Shown: positions 12,401 through 24,437, counted from the stretch's first letter. The stretch is DNA of 64,000 nt from Gamsiella multidivaricata (GCF_025024155.1 NW_026251727.1:372001-436000), one strand, 5' to 3'. Notes: generated from the letters alone by a model not told the origin. Numbers and translations: made by a program.

Positions 12401-14013
12401 CAAAAATAAAAAAAAAATCTGTCGCACTCATAACCATGTGTTCCTATTGACGTGCTTAAAAATCCGCTCGCCCTGAAATGCCCAAAGACTATCCTACTAT
12501 GTGTTTTTGTTGCTTACTTACATAGAGACGACGGAGGATGAAAGGGAGGTCATGGTAAGAGGGGGAGGGTTTTTTTGTTGTTATTTTTTTCTTGGTGTAG
12601 GTGCCCCAGAGCGCCACGGCTATCTTTTGTTTAGCACACAGATCGGACAGAGAGTGGGATCATAAACAAACGGGAAAGCATTGGCCTCATGGATATGTCC
12701 AAGTACCTATTTCACGCGCATTTTAGAAGATGGCATATATGTGTGCGTCAGGGCTGTGCGGTTCGTATCGTAGAGGAATGCAAAAAGCACAACGGCTTAG
12801 AGGGCACGGCCATCACAGCAAGAGACATCCTCGAGTGTATCATCTTATCAACTGCGGCTTTTGTCTAGACCCTGATACCTCAGCCTACTGCTTTACCCCC
12901 TCCATTCCTCCCCTTCCATTCCTCCCCCTCCATTCGCAGCTTGTTCACTTTGAGTATCGCTCAGAGACACAGAATGAATAAGAGAATAAAGGAGGGACGG
13001 AGAAAGGAGAGCTTTAAACTCGCGACAAATGAGAAGTGAAGGATTGGGCATATGTATATCTTCTGTATTAGTCTATCTTGGCTATCTCTCCCAGGTTTGC
13101 TTTGACGACAGCAGCTCTTTTGGCCCAAACACCTGTTTGAATTACTGCGCCGACGACAAAGATGGATCGGTCCATCGAAACAAATAAGAGAGGGTAGGCA
13201 AAAGGGCCAGCATCGAAAAAATTCCACATCTATCCACACAGGAACATGGAAAGCGAGAGTGACAGCATGAGCGGAGTTGCACCATCTCCTTTGCTCTGTA
13301 GACCATAACAGGTCCCCCTCCCCGAGTACAAATGCACGCTCGCACATACTGTACGAATGCGATTCGGACCTGAATTGTAGAAGAAAAAGTATTTTAAACG
13401 CGTGAATTGCAAGTACGGGTGAAAAAGAGCTTGGCCCAATGAAGTCCCTGTTTTTCTTTATTTTTGTCCGCATGGTCCATCCTGGAGGAGAACGGACTTT
13501 GTTGCGTAGGTATGCTACTAGACATGAGTATCTTATCCCCATGCGTACAGATGCCCCATGAATGCTTGCTGCACCCGCTTGGCGCAACACCATAGACCGC
13601 TGATTAATAAATGGATTAGTCTAACGCGCCACCGTAACACGGGTCGCCTTGCGCCATGCTCTAATCACTTTGTAAGTATATCGACACTTTCTATTTCCCG
13701 CCATAGTTTTTGAATTCATGAGTGCCATGCTATCTCTGATAAAGATCGCGATAAAGGCTGCGTACGGTTACTTCACCTCCCACACATGAAGTGAATAGTA
13801 GTCCTTCCGATAGGTTAAACACAGATATCATATGTATCCTTAGCGGATGAAGTATGGGCCGCCGGGTCTTGCGAAGAACCTCCTCGTAGATAAAAAGCGA
13901 GCAGCTTTGAATAGGAATTGTACTAAATGCCTCCCGTGAACATGTCCTTATTGTTTATTGCAAGAAAGGTTGCGTTCGTTTGAAAGTAATTGTACAGGAT
14001 ATGGCCCATGTAT
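6412..14013. other. 7.6-kb gene-poor region upstream of the zinc-finger regulator
   Basis: No open frame in this stretch shows a recognisable domain, and none joins into a phase-consistent spliced gene that I could find. The longest frames (about 180 codons at 7437-7988 minus, 175 codons at 7879-8406 minus, 210 codons at 12961-13593 minus) are of mixed, shadow-like composition. Short homopolymer runs occur (T at 11728-11739, C at about 11960-11973). The region lies between the 5' end of the four-finger repressor and the 3' end of the histidine phosphatase, so it could hold a long promoter, 5' untranslated exons, a non-coding transcript, or decayed repeats. Confidence 0.5.
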
Positions 14014-14915
14014 CTAACGGATCAATGGGTGTGCCTCAGCCAGCTCCTCGCACCACTGTACAATCCTCCAGTTGGCGGTATTCAAATGGTCGACCTGCCG
14101 GTGCCGGTCCCCACTCCATCCACGCATCGCCGCCTGCAATATTTGGAGCGAATCGCCATGGCTCACAAGAATGGTCCATATCTTCGTCTGCTTAGCTACG
14201 AGTAGCTCTTCGTCAGATTCATATGGCCTCTCAAGCCGCTTTTTCTCCGCAAATTCCTGGTCTCTAACAACGGCCGTCATCCGCTTCGTCACCTCGGCAA
14301 CACTCTCGACTCCGAACCGATCATGAAACGGATCAGACGCATCCTCATGCCATACTCGCGCGTACAATTCGTCTGAAGGCATTTCCATCTCGAACTCTCC
14401 AAAGAAACGCTCCCGCAGATCATGGATTTCTTTGGGGATTACCTCCATCGACACAGTTGATTTATTGGCTGATGGGGTCGAGGGTGACGCTGCCGGGTGT
14501 TCATGACGGTGGGTGTGGGCGGCAAAGGCTGTGCGGAGCACCTTGTCGACAATAGCCGCGGTTTCGCGGGTCCTCAGGAATGGCGATGTCAGGATGCGAA
14601 CCCAAGTATGCATTGAAGGCTCAATAGTGGAGAGAATATGGTTCACTAGCGACTCTGCCGACTGAACATGCCAGACAGCATTAAGCGCAAAAGGGTATCG
14701 TCAATATCCAGCACTATTGAACGCGACAGCAACAGCATATGTGCAAGAATGGGCACGCTCCATACTTCTTCAACCTCCTGGTTGCCCTTGTCAGACAATC
14801 CGAATCCTGTTCCTTCAGGTCCACCCGTGGTCCGGGTACCGTTCTCGAGCGACGAGACGATCCTTGATTCCTGGTTGGCGAGCGAATGCCCATGGCGGAA
14901 AAGGACAATCTTCAT
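14014..14915 (-). CDS. Histidine phosphatase (phosphoglycerate mutase-like) family protein
   Basis: Two exons, 14915-14766 and 14661-14014, with a phase-0 intron (donor GTATGG, acceptor TTCAG); 265 residues. The start MKIVLFRHGHSLANQ carries the RHG catalytic motif, with His in place of the common Glu after RHG. Later motifs fit the fold: SPFLRTRETA (the second phosphate-pocket Arg), ERFFGEFE, and LVSHGDSLQILQ with the second catalytic His. The sequence matches small cytosolic histidine phosphatases of fungi and plants, which hydrolyse phosphoesters. The substrate cannot be told from sequence. The start codon lies only 123 bp downstream of the carboxypeptidase Y stop on the same strand, so its promoter must be compact or the two transcripts overlap. 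Confidence 0.8.
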
Positions 14916-15038
14916 GCTGATGAAATCAGATCTGGGTAATTGCAGTAGTTTAGTAAGAGCAGAAAAGTTTCGTCGGATGATATCTTAAAATATAGCATTT
15001 ATTCATGTACAGGATTGACAGCGGGACTAGGGCAGCAT

Positions 15039-17116
15039 CTAAAGCTTCTTGCCAGAGACCCATGTGTTGAACATCGCCAACGACTCGACGGGCTTGTCAT
15101 AGGGCAACATGTGTCCGCCTCCGAAGGCACGGAGGTAGGTCAGGGGACCCGAGGTGCGGACATCACCAGCATGGTGACCGTTTACCAACCACTTCTTGTC
15201 CTTCTTCTCCTGCATCTTGGCCTGGCCAGACCAGGGCAGCGAGATAGCCCAAGCCTTGTTACCCATCCAGTTGCAAATAAAGTCGGCGTCTCCAGAGTAA
15301 AGCAAGATGCGGATGCCATCCTCCAGCAGTGGGGGCACCATCAAATGGAAGGGCTTCATCCAGTCGCCCTGGAGCATAAAGCGCATGTTGATCTGCATAT
15401 TGCAAGACTCGTACTTCTCGACCTGGGCACCAAGCTCCTCCATGACATCCTCGCGGTTCAAATAGTCCTTGATGACATCCAGAATAGGATAGCAGAGACC
15501 ACCCTCACCCTCGCACTTCTTGCGAACATCATAAGGGTTCTGTCCCGATTGCTGGTAAGGCCCGATCATCTTGCTGTTGCAGTACGAAGCAGCGGGTAAG
15601 CAGCGGAAAACCGAGTTGGTATCGTAGCACGCCTGAATCAAGTCAGCACAGGTATCGTAGGCTGCAGTCATCTGGTCACACTGGGCATCACTCAAGACGG
15701 GGCCGTACGAGTTCCTGCAGGCCATTTCGGGGTAGTATTCGTACTGGGTCTTAGGATCAGTGAGTCCGTTTCCGATCATGAGCGTAGCGAGGTTGATATG
15801 CTGAACACCGGGGGGACGAAGCATGGGCGTGGCGATCTTCTTGTTCTCGTCGTTGATCTCCTTGCCGATAGCGGGAATGTAATGGCCAGCATAACTCTCA
15901 CCAGCAACGTGGAAGTCCAGACGCTGGTACTCTGGGAATTCCTTGAAGAAAACCTGAAGAAGAGCGTAGACATCCTTGGCAGCAGTGAACGTATTGGAGA
16001 CGCTGTCACCGTAGGAGTATCCGACATTGGTGGGCTGGTCCAAGAAGATGACCGAAGAGTTGGAGTTCCAGGAATGGGGGTTATAGACCGTGTCTGAACC
16101 GTCCTCCTTAACGCTGCAGGGTCCCAGCTCCATGAAGAGTCCGGTGAGCGAAGAGCATCCTGGACCGCCGTTGAGCCAAAGGGTCAGGGGATCCGACTTG
16201 GGCTTATTGCGCGACTCGAAAAACCAGAAGAAGAAGTGCTTATCGGCACCGACATCGAGGTATCCAGAGTACTATGATTCGGTGGCAAATGCAAAGTCCA
16301 TCAGGTCAGCCTTGGGCATCTTTCTGATGATGTAATTCCCCGCTAATACCCATGGATCCATTGCGCATTATGACCCCGTGTCTCCATCTTTTTCAGGGGA
16401 GAAAAAGATGTCGCGTCCTTTTCAGGGACGTCAATGCCGACGGCAGATGAGATGGTACAAAGTAGATGGATGGGCATAAATGTTTCCAGTAGGTAAACGT
16501 AACACCCACAAATGATATCAGATAACACCATCCGCAACGAACACAGACAATACGTTGAGACGATCAACTGCAAGTCAAGCAATGATGCGGATACGAGGGG
16601 AAAATTGCTGGGGTGGGTGAGACTGAAGGCAGATACACGTTGCCAAGTCCCACACGATGCTGAGTTCCAGAACGACCCCAACACAGAACGACCACCCCTT
16701 GCTTCAGGACGCAATGGGACGAGTACATAAACAGCTTATTTTTTTGATGATGGGATGAGGTCGTTTACCTGCTTGACATGGGGATCGCACAGCTTGGGCT
16801 CCTTGAGGCGCATTTGGACACCAGGGAAGCTCTCGTGAGTGAGGGTCTTGACCCACTCTGTGGCCTCGCCGAGCTTGGACTTGAACTTGTCAGAAAGGTC
16901 GTCGAGGACCTCGTGGACCTTTTCGTCGACGTTGTTCCAGTTGAACTCGAGCTGGTTGATGGTCTGATCCACAAAGCGGTCAGCATCGTCGAGGACAGAG
17001 TCGAATGAGACTGGAGCGGGGGCTGGGGTGGCCTGGGCGGTGTTGGAAGAGGAGAGCAGGGCCGAGGTAGCCAGCGAGAGCACGCACGCGACAGCGATGC
17101 GCTTGGAGAAACCCAT
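15039..17116 (-). CDS. Vacuolar serine carboxypeptidase Y (peptidase S10) precursor
   Basis: Two exons, 17116-16769 and 16271-15039, give 526 residues. Exon 1 encodes a hydrophobic signal sequence (KRIAVACVLSLATSALL) and the helical propeptide, ending CDPHVKQ. Exon 2 begins YSGYLDVGADKHFFFWFFES, the invariant start of mature carboxypeptidase Y, so the 497-bp intron lies exactly in front of the mature enzyme. S10 landmarks are present: WLNGGPGCSSL; nucleophile Ser at about 242 in GESYAGHY; catalytic Asp at about 446 in GDADFICNW; catalytic His at about 503 in GGHMLPYD; and many paired cysteines. The enzyme removes C-terminal residues from peptides in the vacuole. The intron is longer than others nearby; if retained, translation would stop after ten more codons and give a propeptide-only product. 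Identification is firm. Confidence 0.93.
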
Positions 17117-17571
17117 TGTGCGAGGCAGCAAAAAGAAAGAAAAAAAAAAAAGGGGGGGGGATGAGGAATGAGAAGAAGAGGGAGGAGTTGATGGGAATGA
17201 AGGAGAGGAAAGAAGAGAAAAAGACAAAAACGAAGGGAGGGCCCTTTAACAGCGTGGAGTGTGGGAACAGAGCGTGAGAAGGGGGTTCCTGGCTGCAGTC
17301 GTCTACGGTGCCGGAAGATACTGCTACGCGCGTAGGGTCATGCGTCGTGTGTCCTGCAGGGAAAGTAAAAGGCGTCCTTCCTCAACGGCATTCAGCTCCA
17401 TAAAAGGAAATGAAAGAACCTCTCATCTTTCTGTCTACCCTTGCACAAAACGCATATGTCTCTGAGTGTCACTCTTCTTTATTATCATCATAATTCAGTT
17501 GCGTCCTGTCGTATCGTAGTCGTGTCCTGTGCTGTGTTGTGCCGTATTCACAGCACAGCGTTCCTTGCGAT
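17117..17571. other. Intergenic, upstream of the carboxypeptidase gene
   Basis: About 450 bases between the carboxypeptidase start and the stop of the PRXL2-like gene. On the minus strand it is rich in C/T, as often seen before fungal start codons (about 17130-17240). No gene is seen. Confidence 0.5.
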
Positions 17572-18732
17572 CTATGCGGTGGTCGCACCCGCGCTATTGC
17601 TCGAGGTAGGAGCCGCCGCTGCGCAAGCAGCACCCTCGCCTGCCTGACCCTTGCCCACAGACGACTGCTGCATCTTTTGATGAAGCGCATCATGATCCTT
17701 CTGGGCCTTGGCGCTCGTGTCTTTATTCAGGGCCACACCCGAGACGCGACTGCAGGCCTCAAGGACCTTGTCCGCGTGCGCAATGTCTCCCCAGACCTTC
17801 TCGATGTGTTCATACGCAATGCCGCCGTCATCTGCATTGACCACCAGGAGACCGCCAAGAATACTAAAAGCAGCGATTCAAATGCGAGTCAATGTTTGTT
17901 ACACATCATATACATCATGTCATGGTGGTAAATGAAAGAAAAAAGAAATGGAGCTTACCGGCCATCACCCTCAAAGTTACCCTTGACGCCCGACTGTTTG
18001 TTCCGCACCAGGTTAACCCAGAACGAAGGTCTGATCATTTGTTCCCAACCTCCTTCGCGCAGTCGACCGCCACTAATTTCGCATAAAAACATATATGTAA
18101 ATTGTGTATATGCAATCAGTGCATTTGCTCAAGATAGGATGACAAAGCCAGGCAGAGTCCATAGTTAAGAATGAAGAGGATATATCTATTGCAGCGTACC
18201 CAAGGGCCTTGTAGAAGGCCTTTTCGGGGTCAAAGTAAACTTTGCCATGCCAGAACTCGTTCTGAAAGGTGTCTGAGCCCTCTTTCTCGTGCATGACACA
18301 CACCATCTTCATGCCCTACGTATACACCGCAACACACATCGTGCATCTATGTTAGTTGCCAGGTTGATTTCTTATGGTTCAAAAATAATAATAAAAAATA
18401 AATAAGATAGGGTATGCTTCCTTACCATACTCTGCTCGATCGTCTGTCGGTTCTCGTGGAAGATCTTGGCCTCTTCTCTGCAGAATTGGCATCCAGGGCG
18501 GCGAATCACTATTATGAATTGTATTCCATGTTGGTCATTGTATCAAGCTCAAGGTTCAGACAAAGATGGTAATGAGATACAGAAGATAGAACACACCGAT
18601 GACGACCGTAGGCTGGTCCTTCCAAATTTCATGTGCTTTGAGTGTCTGTTCTGCAGGGACGCCGAGGAAATCAATGAGGGCGATGTCCTTGATGTCGCTG
18701 TACTTTGTCTTTGTGGACGCTGTAATCGACAT
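17572..18732 (-). CDS. PRXL2/AhpC-TSA-like thioredoxin-fold protein
   Basis: Five exons: 18732-18597, 18508-18426, 18315-18200, 18072-17959, 17863-17572; all GT-AG with matching phases, 246 residues. A thioredoxin-like core is evident: PTVVIVIRRPGCQFCREEA places a CxxC pair at residues 52 and 55, followed by MKMVCVMHEKEG, VYFDPEKAFYKALGGGRLR, FWVNLVRNKQSGVKGNFEGD and LGGLLVVNADDGGIAYEH. This order is that of the peroxiredoxin-like 2 (FAM213) / AhpC-TSA antioxidant family, where a CxxC sits after the first beta strand. Members are thought to act as redox-active cytosolic proteins; no specific substrate can be assigned. The tail (residues about 190-246) is Ala/Ser-rich and probably disordered. 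Confidence 0.85.
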
Positions 18733-18795
18733 GGCTGGGTAGATGGATGGGGTAATTAGTGTTTTCGGATGAAGATGAAGAAGAAAGCGATGAAA

Positions 18796-18827
<32 letters not shown>

Positions 18828-19344
18828 AGAATATGGCCACAGTTTTTTTTGTTTGTGATCGGTGAGTTGATTAAAGCGCCCGCTGTAGTTTCGACGAGTA
18901 TTTATGCAATTTCCACTGCACCCAGATCAGAGTGCCATCAGATCATTTTTCTACTGAATCACGTATCGTCGGATCCACACGGGGATCATGATCATGATCA
19001 TCATCACGACCATCTCCACTGCCGACTGTCGGTACGCGCGTCAATCCATCCCTAGTTCTCGGTAAAATTTTATCCTTTTTGTTCGCGTTTTCTCTGTTTT
19101 TGCTGCGATGTATTTACATGTAGTCCTTCTCGGAACATTCTAAAGCACAACAGGAAACCTCCCTGTTTTGCGGCGAAGCTACTTAATGCAAGAGCGGCGT
19201 CCATCATGGTCCTCCAAAGCAAAGCTACATTTCTTGGCGTGCCCGGCAAAAAATATCCATTGATCGCTGTTTTACGGCGAAGCAGATCCGTTCGGCTCTA
19301 AAACATTTATTTGTCTATCACAAGCTCCATCTATCGTCAACACT
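18733..19344. other. Intergenic with a GAAA tetranucleotide tract
   Basis: About 610 bases between the 5' end of the PRXL2-like gene and the 3' end of the GNAT gene. A tract of GAAA repeats lies at about 18794-18829, 60-100 bases before the PRXL2-like start codon (CTTT on the coding strand). Alternating GATCATGATCATGATCATCAT occurs near 18985-19005. No gene is seen. Confidence 0.6.
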
Positions 19345-20070
19345 CTACGCACTCTCCATTGTCAACTTCTTCTCAAACACCTCCAAGAACTCTGGCTGCA
19401 ACAGTGTCTCAAACGGCCTCTCCTCACTACCTTCATGCTTCCATACAAAATCCGAGTAGCGGACTGACCCCATCTCCTCAAATCCTAATCGGTTCTTGAA
19501 CAAATGCTGCGTCGCAAACGCAGATGCCACCACCATGATAGCATCACACTTCATCTCCTTCGCCTTATCCATCGCCGCATTCAGCAGCTCCTTGGCCAAT
19601 CCCAGTCCCTCATAACGCGAATCGACTCCCAAAGCAATGAACTTCATCACCTTTGCCTCCGGATTCGACTTGAACACTGTCGTCTTTGCTAACCAGAGCT
19701 CCTCCATCCGATTCAAGATCGCCTCGACAGGATTCGAAGAACCGTGTTCCTCGACGTTTTTCCGCTTCGCTGCGAGTTTCTCGGCCGTGTAGACACAGCT
19801 TGTACGGAACGCAACCAATCGATGGGGGCTCTCCAACTTGGTGTCCTCGACCACGAACGAGACTGGGTCCTGGATAGATGCCTCTGCAATGCTCATGCCT
19901 TCCGATAGCTGGACGCCGCTGTATTCGCCCAGGGGCTCACGCTTGAATGTCTCTGCAAAGAGGCCCGCTACCTCTTGTTTGTCGTCCGCTGTCATCAGTC
20001 GTAGCACCAAATGATCAGGACGAGTCGCCTTGCCGGTAGCGGTCGATGAAGAAGGATTCAAGGTTGGCAT
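19345..20070 (-). CDS. GNAT-family N-acetyltransferase
   Basis: Single exon, 241 residues. The acetyl-CoA-binding motif A is visible: VMKFIALGVDSRYEGLGLAK (beta4 followed by the R-x-x-G-x-G-x-A pyrophosphate loop) at about residues 142-161, preceded by an early beta-strand region LVLRLMTADDKQEVAGLF and followed by a motif-B-like segment CDAIMVVASAFATQHLFKNRLG and FEEMGSVRYSDF. The overall order resembles arylalkylamine-type GNATs of fungi and invertebrates. The fold transfers an acetyl group to an amine; whether the acceptor is a small amine or a protein cannot be told. The gene lies head to tail with the Rap1-like gene, 262 bp downstream of its stop. Confidence 0.8.
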   Translation of the reverse strand: MPTLNPSSSTATGKATRPDHLVLRLMTADDKQEVAGLFAETFKREPLGEYSGVQLSEGMSIAEASIQDPVSFVVEDTKLESPHRLVAFRTSCVYTAEKLAAKRKNVEEHGSSNPVEAILNRMEELWLAKTTVFKSNPEAKVMKFIALGVDSRYEGLGLAKELLNAAMDKAKEMKCDAIMVVASAFATQHLFKNRLGFEEMGSVRYSDFVWKHEGSEERPFETLLQPEFLEVFEKKLTMESA

Positions 20071-20332
20071 TGTGAGATAAAGTGTAATTGAGAGCGGATC
20101 TGTGGTATTTGGTATTTGTACCAGAGGATATTCGTGATACGTCTGTTGTCGCTGTCTTGTGAAGTGGAAGGAGCTGAATAAAGAAGGGTGGATAATAATA
20201 ATCCAAGGAGAACCTTCCCATAGCGGTCAGATCAATGACATCAAACCAGTCATCTTGAGAACGATGGAACCAAATACGTCACCATTCGGGGCGTTTTGAG
20301 GGCGCCGTTGCTGGCTTTATACAAAAAATACA

Positions 20333-23300
20333 TTAAGGGGACCATGGGGCAATACGCTGCCTCTTGTATGAAGATGACCGTGAATCTAGCGCCGCTTCCA
20401 TTGAGTTCGCAGACATCGCAGAGGTGTTTCTTGATAAAGGTGCATGTCGCTTCAACAGATTAGATGCTTGTTCAGACCCTGACGAGATATCGAATCGCTC
20501 AGCCTCAGATCGAGTGCTTGTGAGGTACTGGTGTCTTTGTATGATCTCCATAAGCGAGTGTCTCTTTACCAACGCAATTTCGTCCTCCTTATTCCTCGAA
20601 AACACCTTTTCATCGTCCTCCCTCGTCCAAAACTGGCTCTGTATGTCCTCTAAAAGAGTAGAAAAAATGTAATGTAGAATCCATTAGAATAAATTTCGTC
20701 TCTCGCTTTATATCAAGACTGGGATGAAAAGAGAGCCAGACGTACCCGTTAGACCATAGTTGACAGCTGTTCGCGCCAACTCCAAGTTGCCAGAGCAGGC
20801 ATCTAAAATGTCAATGGCCCTCAACGGTGCAACCAGTTCATACATCATCATGACCCGGACCTCTGCTCGATACCGCTCGCGAAGGTATTCCATCAGCTTC
20901 TTGCGCGCCAAGTGCTCCTGCATCATGGCACCAAGGTCCTTAGGATCGTCTTTGTATCCAGACGCGTCGCCATAGTACTCAAGTACAGCGTCGAAAGTCG
21001 AGCCTCGCCCACTCGATGCCTTACTCGCGGGTTCATTTCGCCCCTCGGGCACTATGGGTGCCTGTTCAGGCTGCGGTGAAGTCCTGTTCGGCTTTCCCAG
21101 GTCGCTCCCTGCTTGCTCGGGTACTGACGCACCCATGTACCACTTGTTCCTCGTAAGGGGCTCTTCATCCTCCTCTTCCTCATCCTCTGTCTGATCGCCT
21201 ACGACCGTCGCCATTTGGTTTCCGCCTTGTTCGCCTGCATCTACGCGGTCAACTTCAGTTATGGCAGCTTCCGGCACACTATTATTTTCAATTTGTTTGT
21301 CAATGTTGTCCTCATAATCCTCTACAGCGGCATCCTGTTCGTCCGTGTACTGAGCTTCGGTCTCCGTGGGCTGAGCCCCATCATGATCTTCAATGTGGTT
21401 TTCCTCTACATCCGTGACTACCTCACTTGGGGTCCTGTTATTCTCTTGAAGGGCAGTCTGTTCATCTAGGTCCAGTGTGTCAATGACCATGCTTCCATTT
21501 GAGCCTTTATCTTTGAAGAGATTGCCTTCCTCTTCTGCACTGGACACCTTTCTGCTCGCACGATCCTTTGTGGAGACGTCCTGCCCGTCCGATTGCGGCG
21601 TTTCCTGCACCACTACTCCTCTAGGTGTAGACCTCTGGCTGTGCTCCGCCTGGGGTGCTGGTTTTGATGTCCCGGCTTGCTCGGCTGTGTCCCGATCGAA
21701 ACTTGGTCGCGAGGTATGTTTTTGGAGGCGCCGATAGACTATCCGCGATTGAATAATCTTGTTCTCAGTCTTCTCATCGTCCGCCGATAATAACCAGTCC
21801 ATATCCTCATCATTGAAGGCTGTCGCAGGTTGTCCAAAGCCCTCCGCTGCTGCTGTTGTCATCCTTGACTCAGGTTTTTCCGGTACTGACACAATACTCT
21901 TATCTTTTCTTATGTCCACAGACTGTCCAATGATTTTCTGGGGCTTCCACGGTTGATTTGACGTGTGTCCTGTGAATAGCTTTGCTGGGAGCTCAAAATG
22001 TGCCTCCATCCCAACCACATCCTGCTCTAGCTCCGGCTCCTGATTGTCGCCCCTTGAAAACGATGCGATTGTCATATCTTCATCCTGTTCGTCAGAAAGA
22101 TCTGCCTGCATGGACCGACGCATCCTTTCCAGAATTGCCCTCTCATGGATAATGTCATCTTCATCCGTTAGCTCAACTGAATGAGTATCGAAAACTGAGT
22201 TCTCGATGGCTAGAGCCGAGTCGTCACTTCCCAGAGCTGCATCGTCCATATCCAACACTGAGTCGTTGAAAAATGTTTCTTTTATATCCAAACCCGAGTC
22301 GTCAAAAGTCGCCAAGCTGCCGATAGCCGAGGCTGCATTGTTGAAAGCTGGAGATAGGTTGTCGACAGTGAGCATCGACGCTGGCGGGCTGTCAGGTATG
22401 GAAAGTTCAGCTTGTGGAGGGTTTCTCCAAGTAGAAAACATAGATGAAGTTTGCCGAACATCTTTTGCTGCCTGACTCTCAACGTTGTCCGACGCCTCGA
22501 CTTGCGGGGACTCGCTATTCCGATCGGTCCTCAAATTATCCTTGGAGGCCACCTTAGAGGCCAACTGCTCGGGTGGAACGAGGGATGTCTGACTCTTTGA
22601 AATTGTGGTTGGCAAAGACAGTCTCGACCGCTCTATGCTGGCGCCACGGTCCCCCTTTGCTAATGCTGGCATCTGATCCTTTGGAATCGTACTCGGCAAT
22701 GACAACCTCGATCTTCCTATGCTGGTATAGGAGAGCGTCGCTCCTGACATATTTGAAGCTGCTATCTCAGGTGTCCACTGCTCCTCTGAAATGATAGATG
22801 TTGGATCTTTTGAAGTAATATGCGGCGTAGAAGACGTCGTCTTTCCTACGTTGGTACTGTAGCTTCTCATTACGGATGACGGTGGTGTCTGTTCCCTCCG
22901 AGTTGTACTTGGCAAAGATAATCTCGACTTTTCTACACCGGTGTCATTGATCGTCTTTGTCGGCGGTAATGATAGGCGTCGACTGGTATCTGACGACTCC
23001 TGCGCCCCAGTGACTCTTTTGGAGTGTGGGCTTGTCCCCATATAATTTCTGGTAGGCTCCTTGCTGCTCCCTGCCCTCTCCTCGACATATGTCGACCTGA
23101 CCTCGTTTTTCACAGACGGCTCGGCCATTTGCGACCCACCCGAGTTGGTACGTCGCAGAACCAGGGCCGACATCTCCTCGCGATGAAATAGATCCTCTTC
23201 ATCGTTCGAACTAATCTCCTCAAAGTCCAAGAGGGGCGGAAATATAGATTGTGAGGCTGGCTGTGTCTGATATTCGAGTACGTTGTCGTCCTCCATGACT

Positions 23301-24437
23301 GCATCCACAATAGACGAGTGATTTCTATCCTTGTCGTTGATCACCTCAGAGGCCTGCTGTGGTGACGATGGTGGCGGTACTGCTACAGGTTTTTTGTCTC
23401 CAGAAGGTATGGATTCTATAGGCGATATTTCACTATTGATAGGCACCTCGCTCCCTGGTGAAGGTAGATGATGACCTGCCCGCTGGTCCTGCAACTTTTT
23501 CAACTGCGCCTCCCGCTTTGCTTTGTTGATCTCATATGGCGACACAGACGATGTCAGCTTCAAAACTTTGATAGCCCGATTTCTCCAAGAGTGCCAGGAG
23601 TGTTGTTTGTGCTATAAGGGTAAGATAGAAAAGAAATGTCATAATTGAGTTCCAGGCACCAATATGAGTTTCCTACTTGGACATGCATCAGATCAAATGC
23701 AGTTTGGAGGAATGAAAACTAACCGTCACGGCAAATGTCTGGTAGATGTTGTTTCCGTTTATTCGCTTCCCCTCGCGCTTCTGAGCTTCGACATATTCTC
23801 GCAGCTCACGATCGTCATTTCGCGTATAGTAGGCCCAGGTCGTCCTGCTGGCTTCTTTGAGTTGGAATTTTGGGATATCATGATCTAGCAGTTCCTGCTG
23901 CTGGATGCATTGGTCAACCCATTCCGTAGAGTACATCGTTTCCTGGTAGCTGAGTCCTGGGTCGGCCAGAGAGATAAATGCTACCCTTTCGTTTGGAGTT
24001 ACGACACCCCCATAGTCCTGATATCGCGCAAGCAAAGAATAAATGGAGGCCTGTTCAATTGCACGTTCAAGGTTGTTGGGATTAAACATCAACTGCTCCA
24101 TAGCGGCGGGCGGTCTTCTTCACACCTTGATCTTGTTTTCGAGATTCACTTTGTCCTTGACCGTGCGTGAGAGACAGATCTGCAGTGGCCGTCCATGTGG
24201 GTCGACAAAGAGATGGGATATGATGCGATGTGTTTGTTGCTGTGGGTGATGTTCCAGGGCAGGTGCGGCAGCTGACTGGAAATGGGCATCAGATGACGAG
24301 CTCCTGGAGGTCGAGGGTGATGTGGTGATGTTAGGTCGAGATGACAAGACGATGTCGCTGCTTGGACGATCGGTTGTAGCTGAGAGTGGATGCCCGCGTG
24401 GTCGACCTCGGCATCTGGTCGGGGTCAGCTCCGTCAT
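20333..24437 (-). CDS. Rap1-like telomere-binding protein (BRCT, Myb, RCT regions)
   Basis: Four exons: 24437-24126, 24017-23724, 23611-20746, 20649-20333; phases match throughout, 1262 residues. Exons 1-2 join into a BRCT fold: HLFVDPHGRPLQICLS, then YGGVVTPNERVAFISLAD and YSTEWVDQCIQQQ. A Myb domain follows and is split by an intron: TWAYYTRNDDRELREYV, RINGNNIYQTFAV, then HSWHSWRNRAIKVL. A long acidic, Ser-rich middle contains four RLSLP(S/T)T motifs at about residues 413-540. The C-terminus (AVLEYYGDASGY, ILDACSGNLELARTAVNYGL, then QFWTREDDEKVFSRNKEDE) matches the Rap1 C-terminal protein-interaction domain. Rap1 caps telomeres, binding DNA directly in yeast or through TRF proteins in animals. 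With one Myb domain this protein resembles the animal type. The length exceeds most relatives because of the middle region. Confidence 0.85.

Noticed and set aside
12961..13593. 210-codon minus-strand frame
   Set aside because: No motif, no support from neighbouring frames; Cys/Trp/Phe-rich in a way typical of non-coding translation.
16343..16714. 123-codon minus-strand frame inside the carboxypeptidase intron
   Set aside because: The flanking exons join exactly as in carboxypeptidase Y (VKQ to YSGYLDV), so the frame is intronic.
24018..24125. Alternative Rap1 start at 24101
   Set aside because: Splicing 24126 to 24017 joins two halves of a BRCT domain in phase, so the upstream ATG at 24437 is preferred and 24101 is intronic.
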